Source of the DNA: Neurospora tetrasperma FGSC 2508
Taxonomy: Eukaryota > Ascomycota > Sordariomycetes > Sordariales > Sordariaceae
Assembly (NCBI RefSeq): GCF_000213175.1
Contig: NW_009799103.1
Span: 771,295-835,294, forward strand
DNA: 64,000 nucleotides
Reading direction: 5' to 3'
Shown here: piece after piece, positions 10,092 through 20,118 of the stretch
Layout: each line of letters starts with the position of its first letter
Numbering within the stretch: the stretch's first letter is position 1
Translations under genes and position numbers: made by a program
Notes under the pieces: generated by a model
Seen by the model: the letters and a program-made list of their open reading frames with translations, nothing else
The model's database searches: none
Told to the model about the DNA's origin: nothing

Positions 10092-11243
10092 TCACTTGCT
10101 CAAAACAGCGGACCAATCCTGCTGCTTCATCCATTCCTCCAAACTGGTCATGGGACACTCGATCCCCGCCTGTTCACAACTAACAGTCAATACAGACTCC
10201 TCCAGCAAGACTTCTCGTTCGCAAGCACTCACCTTCCTCATATCCTCCGCCGTCACCAAATCCATTCCACCTCCATACCCAGGATCATCAGAGTAGGCAA
10301 ACATCATCGCCACCTCAACACCTGTGTCTCTATCTGCGGTGTCTGCTATCATGTCATCGACTGACACTTGTACATACACGGCCTTTTCCGCGGGGAGTCC
10401 AGCTGCCTTTGCCCATGCCTGCAGGTACTCAGGCCAGGTTGCGTGGGAGCCCATGGCCATGTAGTCTTTGCCCGGAGGCATCTGGTGAACGGCATACACA
10501 AAGTTTCCAGTGTCTCCATTGACATCCAGATGTGGGACCAATGTGTTGGGCGAGCATGGCAAGCGCATGTGAAAGGAGCCATCCGCTTGCTGTTGCGTAC
10601 CTGATGAGTTCTCAAAGCAGCAACGGAAAAACAGGGGGCAACACACCTTTTGAAAGTACGAATTCGGAAGGATGGCATGACTGGTCATGAAGTAGCCCGT
10701 TTGCACGCAGGACATCTTCGCTGCCAGAGCCGGGTAATTCTCCCGCACATAGTCAGGGAAGATATCAGCCTTGGAGTCAAAGTGATACAAGTCCGTGAAC
10801 TTCCCGCCACTGCACTTCCGGGCGTGGCTCAGAGTCGATACCAGGAAGCCATTGTCCTCCAATGTGTCCACTACCTTGGCCGCTGCATCAGCAATATTCT
10901 TTCCCTGCCGATACTCAACGTCGTAGGCGTAACGACGGCAGGTGATACCCAGCTCATGTGCCTTGACGCGGCTGTCGGGACGGAAGAAGGGCTCCCAGTA
11001 CTGGGTGACGCTGAAGATGATGTTTGCTCCTGCAAATGCGGCATCAAGTGTCTTTGGGTCATCGAGCTCAGCGGTCACCATCTCCGCACCCTGAGCCGCG
11101 AGGGCCTGGGAAGCTGGGGACGAGGTATTGCGGGTTAGGCCGCGGACTGCATATCGAGGGTCTTGAAGGAAGCGCCGAGCGACAGAGCCGCCTTGATTAC
11201 CCGTGGCGCCAACAACCACGATTAGTTTCTTCTCTTGGGCCAT
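10092..11243 (-). CDS. NmrA-like NAD(P)-binding reductase
   Basis: Three exons are proposed: 11243-10647, 10589-10233 and 10169-10092, giving 343 aa. The introns (10646-10590, GTGTGT to CAACAG, 57 nt; 10232-10170, GTGAGT to GAACAG, 63 nt) are both multiples of three and lack stops, so the unspliced frame is also open (383 aa). The Rossmann nucleotide-binding motif GATGNQGG sits at residues 13-20, followed by the NmrA-type VRGLTRN segment. The C-terminal half has the family pattern PHLDVNGDTGNFV. NmrA relatives sense NAD(P) redox state, as the nitrogen regulator NmrA does, or act as redox enzymes in secondary metabolism. Residues alone cannot tell which. No cluster backbone gene is nearby, so a sensor or detoxifying reductase is as likely as a biosynthetic role. 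Confidence 0.85.
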   Translation of the reverse strand: MAQEKKLIVVVGATGNQGGSVARRFLQDPRYAVRGLTRNTSSPASQALAAQGAEMVTAELDDPKTLDAAFAGANIIFSVTQYWEPFFRPDSRVKAHELGITCRRYAYDVEYRQGKNIADAAAKVVDTLEDNGFLVSTLSHARKCSGGKFTDLYHFDSKADIFPDYVRENYPALAAKMSCVQTGYFMTSHAILPNSYFQKVCCPLFFRCCFENSSGTQQQADGSFHMRLPCSPNTLVPHLDVNGDTGNFVYAVHQMPPGKDYMAMGSHATWPEYLQAWAKAAGLPAEKAVYVQVSVDDMIADTADRDTGVEVAMMFAYSDDPGYGGGMDLVTAEDMRKVSACEREVLLEESVLTVSCEQAGIECPMTSLEEWMKQQDWSAVLSK

Positions 11244-13297
11244 TGCTTCTGTGGTCAGAGTATGGAAGTTGGTGATACTTTTGGGCAGTGGACGGCGTCA
11301 GCTACCTGCGTGGCTCGTACGACTGTTGGGAGCCTGGAAGAAGCTGGACGTCCAAGGTCAATTGGCAAAGATGACTAAACCCCTCAATTGCCCACCACAA
11401 GCCCAGTACGGGACAAGGTCTGCAAAAAGCAACCCAAGGCAACTTGATCAATATCAATAACAGTACCTAATATTATGCAGGGATAGGTTGTTCCTACTTG
11501 GGGTGGTATGTGGTGGCAGCTGCGGTGCTACGCCAAGACCAACCTGTCACAACAGCAGTTGTTAGATTCAGGGGTACAGCATCTGCCCCCCCTGGAGTAA
11601 AGTAAACAGAGCGGTTGCCCGTAGGTGTTTGTTACCACATGGCAAAAAAGCATCCTTCCTTGGTAACACGACATGCAAATAAGAATAGTGACGAGCTGCT
11701 CGTTGACAGACCTGATCTTTTCGTCACGACCAGCCAGTTTGCTTCAATTTGTCACATGGGATATTGACCTTTGGGTCTAGGTGTCGGGTGTTGGGACTGA
11801 AGCCAGCTTCCATGGGTTTTCTGACTGAGAAACGATTCAGTTGTATCTGGTGTGGTACGGTGAAGGCGAAGCTGAGTTGGAGTGGGTGGGACAATTGGAG
11901 CAACAGCTTGTCTGTGGCCAATGGGTTCCATCAGCATCGCTGCGGTGCGAGTAAGCTTGCAATGGCAATTCGACACAACATCAAAAGACGCATGTCGCAC
12001 AGTTGTTGAGGCTGTTATTTCCATTAATTGTGTTCGCTTCGTGTAAGTGCCGTCCCGATGGTCAGGCCACGGTGAGAGATGGCGGCGAAATGGAAAGTAA
12101 CAATGTCGCCGGTAGAGGTGAGATCCTACCGCCAGCGCAGGACGCAGACTGCCCAATATTGCCACATCGGTCGCATACATGCTGGCTGGAGTGCATTATC
12201 TGGCAGGAAGTTTCAGGAGGCGATTAACTACTGTGAAAATGGGAAGTCGTGTTTAGCTGGAGAGAAGTGAAAAGACGACCTATGGAAGCCGGAGTTTCGG
12301 AGACGTCGAAAGATTCAAGTTATTACAGTAGTAAGCCGAAAGTGAGGTCTACGGGTTTCCACTTACGCTTTCCTTCAAAAATTACCTTCTTTCTCCTCAA
12401 CTTTAACAAATGAACCCCACCAATTGCCGCTCCCGACGCACCTTCCCAGCCGCATTCTCACTCCGCGAGGTACCAACCAACGGAAGCCAGGCATACCGTC
12501 ACTAGACTGAAGGGAGCCTGCAGATGAGGAAAGACTGGCCTTCCCAGGTTCGAACAGTCGACAATACTACTGTAGGTAGTAACAGCATCCGGATGTCACC
12601 TATCCACGTTCCTTCCAGTTCTACCGGTTGCCTTCCCGTATTACCACCTGCCTCATTCCGTGATCTCAAGGGAAACAACTTCCAAAGTGTCTGTGTCAGT
12701 CAAGTGTCCTTTCCATTTCCGGTCAGCATGATTGCTTCAGGACGGGAGTTATCAAGGTCCTCAGTCCACCTACTACAGTCTGCTAGCAATCATCACGCCT
12801 TCTACATGACGAATCTTCTCCTGGCACTCCTGCTCTACAACAAACAGCTGTACCTAACCGCCAAGGATGAAGATAATTCTGAGTGGAATCTTTCCTAGGA
12901 AAGGCTGAGAGAAGAACAAGGTGGAATGACCTAAAGACGGATCATTCCCTTGATGGGAGACCCTCCACTGGTGTTGACTCCACGGAGATAAAACAGGCGT
13001 CTGCTCGTCTGTCTGCGTCGGACTTTTCCCTCTGCTCTCTTCGTCGCCCTGTTGTACAACATCAGTCTCATCTGCAACCTGCAAGCCCCCTGATTGTCTT
13101 TTATTCTGGACTTCTCTTTGTCTGGAATACGGGTACCGCGCCCTGCATATGCACTCTTTGACATAATAGCCGATCAGTCAGAGGTAGGTAGGTGACTTCC
13201 ATTCTCGGGAGTCGTCAATGTCGACCGGTATGATGTCTGTTCTGGGGGTTAGACACTAACTCGGCTCTCTCATACAGACAGGGCCTAGAATTTCGAG
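11244..13297. other. Intergenic region, no gene recognised
   Basis: About 2.05 kb between the NmrA-like gene (minus) and the first Hce2-type gene (plus), so it holds two divergent promoters. The open frames here are short and show no domain, signal peptide or splice-linked partner. I find no RNA gene or transposon end. Confidence 0.45.
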
Positions 13298-13810
13298 ATG
13301 CATATTGTCATGCTTGCTGGGATTATCCTGGCCATTGTTTCCAGTGTTCTTTCTGTTCCGGCAGCAGTCTCGGCCCCGCCCTCTCAGTCTAACAACTCTA
13401 CTGCCTCGTCCACTTCGACGCAACAGAACTTCCAAGTCATCAAGTGTCAAGGAAGCATATGGATGAAAAATACGACGACCCATGACTCGGCACTCGTTGA
13501 GGACTGCCATCATCTACAACGTAACATTGCAAAGGACGGTGAGTGGAGGACTATGTCGAGCCGCCACCGCAATCTTGCAACGTATGGCACCTGTGTCTTT
13601 GGAGTCTGGGGCTTCGACGGCCTCGACATCTTTAAAGTCGGGAATGACGACATCATTGACCGAATTGACGAGGCCGTCGCCGAGTTCGCATTGCAAGATG
13701 CCGACGGGAACTACCACGTTGGAGCAGAGGGCGAATTCTGGTGCGACAGCCTGATGAGCTGGCAGGATGGGGTTATCTGGGGCATTTACCGCTCTGATGA
13801 TGATTTCTGA
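13298..13810 (+). CDS. Secreted Hce2-domain (Ecp2-type effector-like) protein
   Basis: A single exon of 170 aa. Residues 1-26 form a clear signal peptide (Met, hydrophobic core, Ala-rich end). A Ser/Thr/Asn-rich spacer precedes an Hce2 domain of about 110 residues. Four cysteines at positions 50, 70, 99 and 149 match the family pattern, with the motifs VEDCHHLQRNI, YGTCVFGV, VGNDDIIDRID and VGAEGEFWC. Hce2 is the homologue-of-Ecp2 domain, known from the Cladosporium fulvum effector Ecp2 and also fused to chitinases in some fungi. Roles range from plant necrosis induction to antagonism between microbes, and none can be assigned from sequence. A related gene on the same strand starts 1.2 kb downstream. 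Confidence 0.82.
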   Translation: MHIVMLAGIILAIVSSVLSVPAAVSAPPSQSNNSTASSTSTQQNFQVIKCQGSIWMKNTTTHDSALVEDCHHLQRNIAKDGEWRTMSSRHRNLATYGTCVFGVWGFDGLDIFKVGNDDIIDRIDEAVAEFALQDADGNYHVGAEGEFWCDSLMSWQDGVIWGIYRSDDDF

Positions 13811-14982
13811 GGCAGCTTCGGCCGACAGGGACACAGGACACCGCAGTGTCTGAGGGAGATTTGAGGCCAGTCTGATGGGTTTCAGATCACATCTTCCGCA
13901 CCTCTTACGTGCGATTTCTGACCGGGTTGCTGGTAGCATCCGTACGCCTCTATTCGTGAGAATCTCTCCGCATTTGTATCACGGAATGATGTAGTCTGAG
14001 TCATGGGGAGGGACTATTCGGAGAATTATCTCACCAGTCGATTTTCGTGCTACCTTGCGGCTAACTATCATCCGCGTCTTTGTGTTTCCGTATTTTAGTT
14101 AGGCTTTAGGCTCAGGCCGCTATACTCGGTGGGAAGGTCCTAGTCAATGATGGTGATAATGAGCTTGTGAGGTAGTGCACGGTACAAAATCTGATCATAA
14201 GTTCTCTTCGTTCTATTGTGGTGGCAACACCGTCTGCATTTCTCGCAAGCCAACTTGTTCAGCATTCCCAGGGGTGATCACCAAGTGAAAGCAGGGTGAT
14301 GGACACTACATGACCGCAAACTTGCAAAGGTCCTGTTCCTATCATTGGGGTTCTCCAGATGACCACAAACCCATCCCATTGTGGGTATGTCGTCCCACGA
14401 CGGAGATGATACTAAAACATGGTACGGGTGGTTCGATGCTTGGTACAACTACATTATCGCTCACGTCCCGTTTGAGAACCGAGGCTGTTACCTCCAGTTC
14501 TCCAACAGGACAGTCAGGCCCTTTCATAACACCCCCCGTACGATACCAGATCGAGGCATAGCTAGATGATGGAAGCGATGAGAACCTTGCTGGACAAAGA
14601 TAAAAGGTGCAGTAAGATGAAACGCAAAAGTCCCGCCATCTCTCGGATGAGGGCGGTCAATTTGGCAAAACCCGACAAAAGCTCGTTACCGTATCGTTCA
14701 TCCGAACTTTTGGAAATCCAGACTTGGAAGGAACGTACCACCGCTGGGTGATCCTCGAGTCGAGCAAACAACCCTTGGGCAGGTATAAAGGAGGGGTTCC
14801 TTCCTCCCACAAACTCTTCCTTTCTTCTTTTTTTCTTCCGTCATCCATCACCACTCCTCTCATCGATCTTCTTAAGCTCAAAACTTGGATCACCACTCTC
14901 TCACCTTGATCATCGACAAGACAACAAGAAGCAAGCCACATCACAAGACTACCTCACTCTTCTGTTTTCTCACTTCGTCAAG
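13811..14982. other. Intergenic region between the two Hce2-type genes
   Basis: About 1.17 kb holding the 3' UTR of the first Hce2-type gene and the promoter and leader of the second, including the TATA box at 14784. A CT-rich leader (about 14805-14870) precedes the second gene. No other gene is seen. Confidence 0.5.
14784..14790 (+). promoter_or_regulatory. TATA box (TATAAAG) of the second Hce2-type gene
   Basis: TATAAAG lies about 200 bp upstream of the ATG at 14983 and is followed by a CT-rich stretch, the usual arrangement before a transcription start in highly or inducibly expressed fungal genes. It predicts a leader of roughly 165 nt. Confidence 0.5.
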
Positions 14983-15513
14983 ATGCTCCTCAAGACATTC
15001 GTCACCCTCATTCCGAGCTTTGCTGCTCTGGTCAGCGCTGCTCCCACCCTCGGCGCGTTCAAGCATGACCCTGACAACAACGGCACCCACGTTTTCAACA
15101 GCGATGGCTTGCCCCACATGTTGTTCCACGACTGCAAAGGCGATAAATACGTGACCAAGACTACTGCCGCCTCCCCGCTCGTCGATGACTGCCGCTACAT
15201 TGCGGACGTGATCATCCCCGACTTTGACCACACCCCCATCTGCTGGTCCTGGCACGACACCATTCCCAGGGAGATTCTCAGCCACGGCACCTGCGCTGTC
15301 AACATTGCCAGCAAGTACGACGCACAGCCGGATGGTGTCTTGATCGATCTGTGCAACAAGGATATTCAGGACTTCATCCACTACTCGATTGACAACTTCC
15401 GCTGGACCACGCCCGATGGCCGCCTCGTTGTCGGCGCCGAGGGCTACGCCAATTGCCCTAGCGACTTTCCTGGCCGGTGGGCCGCCGCCATCTACGGTCT
15501 ATACCACACCTAA
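14983..15513 (+). CDS. Secreted Hce2-domain protein with six cysteines
   Basis: A single exon of 176 aa. Residues 1-20 form a signal peptide ending in VSAA. The mature part is an Hce2-like domain with cysteines at 51, 70, 104 and 158 in the same order and similar spacing as the upstream paralogue, and the shared motifs VDDCRYI, HGTCAV, CNKDIQDFI and VGAEGYANC. Two further cysteines, at 87 (in PICWSW) and 124 (in LCNKD), are absent from the first protein and could form an extra disulphide. The pair is probably an old tandem duplication: overall identity is low, but domain layout and exon structure agree. The strong TATA box and CT leader suggest regulated high expression. The biological target is unknown. 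Confidence 0.8.
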   Translation: MLLKTFVTLIPSFAALVSAAPTLGAFKHDPDNNGTHVFNSDGLPHMLFHDCKGDKYVTKTTAASPLVDDCRYIADVIIPDFDHTPICWSWHDTIPREILSHGTCAVNIASKYDAQPDGVLIDLCNKDIQDFIHYSIDNFRWTTPDGRLVVGAEGYANCPSDFPGRWAAAIYGLYHT

Positions 15514-16140
15514 GCTGAGTTGGAACCAAGTCCTCGCTGAGCAAAAGCTGCAGGCAGCACATTACCAACGGTTTACCACAATACACTGGGCGTCTGCTGG
15601 CAGCACCGCAGCCTGATTTTACTGGCGTCGGAGTTCATTTCTGGGGCGGCGGGATCTTGTACGGAGGGCTTCCTCTCACTTTTCTTTGCATGGTCAGATA
15701 GCATGGGGCACATAGCATGCTTGGGTTGTTCAACAAACATAGGTTTCGTAAGGCATATGTTGACATTTGGGAACGGGTTTTCTAAACTGGATCCATATGC
15801 CAGCTGGGTATAATGACTGGTGATAGGGGACTTCAAAGTAATCTGAGATTGGTTTGAACAAGTAATCAGTGTATCTTGCGCTTGTGCATTGGTACCTGAC
15901 AGGTGGTAGTAGGAGATCAAAGTCTCATGGAGGTTACACTCTTGGACGGGCTTCCATTCCTCACACATAGTTTCAATCAAGTTCTTGCCCTCCCCCCTAA
16001 CATGCATGCATCTTTGACACAATCGTGAGTTCCAGTGTGGAAATGTAGTAAGTAGCACTCGATAAAACCCATTATCATTAACTTTTTTTAGTGTTCCAAC
16101 TATGGTATCATGCCCTTGCCATCAAAATGTCATCAACTTT
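15514..16140. other. Convergent intergenic region
   Basis: About 630 bp between the 3' ends of the second Hce2-type gene (plus) and the GST gene (minus). It should hold both 3' UTRs. I see no gene or RNA in it. Confidence 0.5.
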
Positions 16141-16996
16141 TTACTCAGTCTTGCCACGGAGGCGCTCCTGGACGGTAACCAGCTCGCCAAACGACTCCTT
16201 GAGCTCGGGAATCTCCAACAGACCCTTGAGGTATCCCTCAACGCTAGGCGCGGCGCTCTTCTTCATCTCAGCATCCAACAACAACTTGCTCGCCAAGATC
16301 AAGGCGCCAGCAACCATGACATCCGCAACCGTCACCTCCTCGCCAACAAGGAACTTGCCGTTACCCTTGGCCAGGGTGTTCTCGACATGCTTGACAGCGC
16401 GCTCAAACTTCTTGGCAGAAGCATCATAGCCCTCGGGGGTGTACGGGACCAAGTCGGGCCTGTGCACCATCAACATGCAAGGGTACAGGTTGGTCAAGAG
16501 CTCCTGCTCGGCGAAGCAGGCCCACTGCTCGATCAGGGCACGGTCAACAGCGGTGCGGCCGAGGAGCTGCTCGGACTTGGGGCCCGAGTCGGCGAGGAAG
16601 CGCACGATGGCCTGGCCCTCGGTCAGGTTGAGGGAGCCGTCGGTGGTGGAGAGGGCGGGGACCTTGCCGTAGGGGAACTTGGCGAGGATGGCGGCCCACT
16701 TGGGGTCCGAAGGGTTGGCGAGCTGGAAGTCGCTGTCTTCAACGATCTCGAGGCCGTTGAGCTTGGCGACGGCTTGGGCCTGGATGGGGTGGGTTAGTCA
16801 ATGTGATGTGGCAAAGGGGGGTTAAGGTGGTTGAGGTGTAAGTGGGAGAGAGGAGTAAGATGGAAAAGGGCAGGAAAGGGAAGTGAAGGAACAGGAGAGG
16901 GAAGTGAGAAGAGGGAATCAAAAAGGGGGGGAGGAGACGTACACGCTGGACGCGGACGTTGTTGGGGTAAGTGTAGATGGTGGCGAAGGGAGCCAT
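16141..16996 (-). CDS. Glutathione S-transferase of the eEF1B-gamma type
   Basis: Two exons, 16996-16943 (18 codons, MAPFATIYTYPNNVRVQR) and 16779-16141, give 230 aa. The 163-nt intron has GTACGT, a TGACTAAC branch site and ATCCAG. The N-terminal thioredoxin-fold half contains the conserved cis-proline region GKVPALST and the glutathione-contact strand LTEGQAIVRFLA. The C-terminal half is all alpha-helical, as in the GST part of translation elongation factor 1B-gamma. The protein stops at the GST length and lacks the carboxyl domain of true eEF1B-gamma, so it is a free-standing GST of that class. Codon use is strongly biased to C-ending codons, a sign of high expression. Cytosolic glutathione conjugation or peroxidase activity is likely by family. 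Confidence 0.85.
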
Positions 16997-19160
16997 TTTG
17001 ATGTTTGTTTGTGGTTGTTTGGGTATAAGTTTATTGGTCTAAGAGTCGAGTAGAGATGTTGCAATCCGAGTTATGGATGGTGTGATGAGTATGGATAGGT
17101 CGAAAGAGTCTTGAGGAATAGATACAAAAGGTCAAGTCAGAAGTAAAGAAGACTAAAACCCCAACTTTATAGCTGAACAAAAGGACCCCTGTGTCTTACT
17201 TGTTGAAGATTGTGAAGCATTGTCAAGCATTCAGCTGTGTCTCCATCTCGGAAGCAACCGAGCGGATGCCGGATCGACATCGCCGTCGAAGTTCAGGGCG
17301 TCAAGCGGCCTCCAGCATAAACCAGAACTGGCCAAATCATCCACAATCACTTCTCCTTTCCCGCTGCCAAACAATAGTGTACATAATAGCCCGTGTTCCA
17401 GACTGTAACTATCCATGGGCTTCTATTGGAGATGGTCTACTATTTCCGGAATTAGTCAGCGGCTGGGATTGCCAAGGGGGGTTTGAAAACCACCCATTTA
17501 TAATCGTGGTCGTACAAAGTGTCCTTCAAAAAAATGCCAAGAAAAAAGCTTCCCATCAAGTGCCGGCGGACGAAGGTGGGCGGGCTATCCCAGGATTCCC
17601 AGGACCAGGCGGCAGATGCGGTGACCTGGCCCGCCTTGGGGACGAAGAGACTCCACCGAATGGACGGGATGCCGGGGGCAGATAGAGACCCTGTGAAACG
17701 AGCTCGAGACACAAAAGTGCCTGTCTCGTTAACTATACAACGTCGTCCCGACTTGAATGAATTATAGTTAGTATCGGCTGTTGATATGTTGTCATCACAT
17801 ATGTTGCGGTGTAGTGTACGGCAGTGTTGAGCAATCTTCGGATGTTGGGATCAAAGTAAAAGTTGCAACATCTTCGAAGTTCTCTTTTCATCCAAGATTG
17901 ACGGGATAACAGGAACTCCCGCACCACTGCCCAGTTGGCATTTGGCAACCCATTCAAATGGCATGGGTTACACGGTAGAGATACACAACACACCACTCTC
18001 GATCTGTCGCGAGTTTTCTACGCTATCTTCCATCAGAGTTCTGCTCGCGTCCTGCTTTGCACTTTCGATGGTCCTAGGAAGAAGCCCCCGAAGGCTGAAT
18101 GCAAAACCCCGGTACCAAAACAAGACACTGGAACCAGATCCCAATTCTCGAAACTTCGACCCCTGAATTGGCGGCTGCTATTTTGATCATAATCCGGATG
18201 CTCTGTGGCGGGGAAGAAACCAAATCGCAACGTCGGGAGACGGAACATTGACGGAGTGGAGGAAGCCACTGTGGAGGTGAAATGTGGAGCCGGTACTTAC
18301 TAATCGGTGCCGACGGGCTTTGGCAGCAGCCCGGCGGCAGGCAGAACGTTATGCCCGAGGACAGCGATGTCGAGGGTAAATATTACATGTACATATTCTC
18401 CAAATGGGAAACTGCAAGATTTGCATGTTCCACCATTCGAAAGCTGAATCGAGTACACATAGGTGAAGATGAATGTCATCACTAACTATGAACCAAACTG
18501 CGAGGAGTCAAAAATGATGTCGTGAAATCGATCGCGGGGTGCGGTGGTGATTGCACTAACAATTAACTTCCCTCCTCCACCGGCCACCCTCCCACCGGCC
18601 ACCGGGGCAACTGTCCACCGACCGGGCACCGGGTTACCATCGCGCGAACTTCGAACAAACTGTCCGCTTTCCACGACAGACGACGACTTGCGGTCTTCGA
18701 CAGATTTCCTACTACCCATCCATGACTTTGAAAATGTAGCAAAAGAACTAGTGTCCCCTATCATCATCATCATCAGTTTTCCCCTCCCGCGTTCCCTGCT
18801 TGCTTGCTCTCAAAGTCGCAGGCTCGCCAGGACAGAATCGATGACACCTAGAACAATACCAAACCCAGCCAAAACACCACGGAAACTAACAGTTCTTGAT
18901 TTCAATGCCCAGTAAGGGCATTCTCTAAACCTGTGCAGTCATGTATTTTCTAATGTATTGGTCGATACAAATGGTTTCTCGCGTTAAAGCCGCCCAACCT
19001 TGGCTGGGTGCACCTGTCAAAACTGCCCTTGGACTCGGGTCTCATTCACCCTCATTCACGGCTACACTATAACCACATCACCACCTTCTCTATCACTTTG
19101 TCTCGCCTTATAGTCCCAGAACCAGGTGCAACATGCATCAACAACCAATAAGGTTACACA
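16997..19160. other. Intergenic region between the GST gene and tRNA-Ala
   Basis: About 2.16 kb. The part next to 16997 is the GST promoter and leader. The remainder has only short frames with no domain and a short CAT repeat near 18760. I see no RNA gene or mobile element. Confidence 0.45.
17165..17171 (-). promoter_or_regulatory. TATA box (TATAAAG) of the GST gene
   Basis: On the minus strand TATAAAG lies about 170 bp before the GST ATG, fitting a leader of roughly 140 nt. It agrees with the highly biased codon use of the gene. Confidence 0.45.
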
Positions 19161-19245
19161 GGGCGTGTGGCTCAGTTGGTAGAGCGTTCGCTTAGCATGT
19201 TCCCAAGCATGCGAAAGGTCCTGGGTTCGATTCCCAGCTCGTCCA
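19161..19245 (+). tRNA. tRNA-Ala (anticodon AGC) with a 12-nt intron
   Basis: The sequence folds as a cloverleaf: acceptor GGGCGTG/CTCGTCC with one mismatch, A box GTGGCTCAGTTGG, anticodon stem TTCGC/GCGAA and B box GGTTCGATTCC. The anticodon AGC is at 19194-19196. A 12-nt intron (19198-19209) follows position 37, the canonical site for nuclear tRNA introns. Discriminator A at 19245, then TCTTTTT, a pol III terminator, from about 19248. Confidence 0.93.
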
Positions 19246-20118
19246 AATCTTTTTGGCTTTTTTTCATCTTTCCCTTCTTGTGTCCTCCGAGTCCTCTCTG
19301 TGTTTGGACCCGTTTCTTTTTGTTGTGACGGAACTTGTTCTTGAACTTTCTGTTTTTTTTTTTGTTTTTTTTTTCTCTTCGGTTGTTCTACGGTGTTCAC
19401 TGTGATGGATTGGTAGGAGATGTTCGCCATAACTTCCTTACGCCTCGTCAATGTTTGACAGATAACTCTATTCGTGGTCATCAACACTACTGTAACCAGG
19501 AAGCATCAAGCCCTTGTGAACATGGTTGAATGCTTGTGGTTATGAACAACAGGAGTTGCGAAATTGCATGACACACGGCTGATCGTCATACTACATCTGG
19601 CTAATAGGTTGATACTGGATAGCCACCGTTGTGATCATCCATAGAACACTGCCAGCTCACAAGAGGCTGAAGTGCCACAACTTTCGACACGAATAGACTC
19701 TTACATAGCTTTATGATCATATGTTTACCGTCTGTCTCCATATGGTATGATACATCGACTATAAGGACAACCGGCCACCAGTCATCCCATTGCAAACCCT
19801 TTTAAGCTTTTGCAGCCTCCAGGAGTCCAAGATTATGCTCCTTCTTGGCCCCTTGTGTCTGTTAGTACATTGCGCCAACCATAAACGCCTTCGCTATGCT
19901 ACCCATACACGCTAGTCTCTAACTCCTGTACTCAAAGCATGCACTCCCAGCTAAGCATAGCTTTTTGCGCATGCGGCTCTTCAGCAACCATAACTCGTCC
20001 AACATGATCAAAACAAAAGCGAGCGCTAAATCTCCCCAACCGAAAACTCATGATTCACACTCTTCCTCGCCTTCCTTCCCACCTCCATAGCCGCGGCCGA
20101 GGGACTCGAGGGTGATCA
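19246..20118. other. Intergenic region downstream of tRNA-Ala
   Basis: About 870 bp. It begins with T-rich runs that include the tRNA terminator and continues into the 3' UTR of the deubiquitinase gene. No further gene is seen. Confidence 0.5.

Noticed and set aside
12541-12560. tRNA B-box-like GGTTCGAAC
   Set aside because: No cloverleaf can be folded around it.
16102-16797. Plus-strand open frame of 231 codons over the GST gene
   Set aside because: Antisense of the strongly C-biased GST exon.
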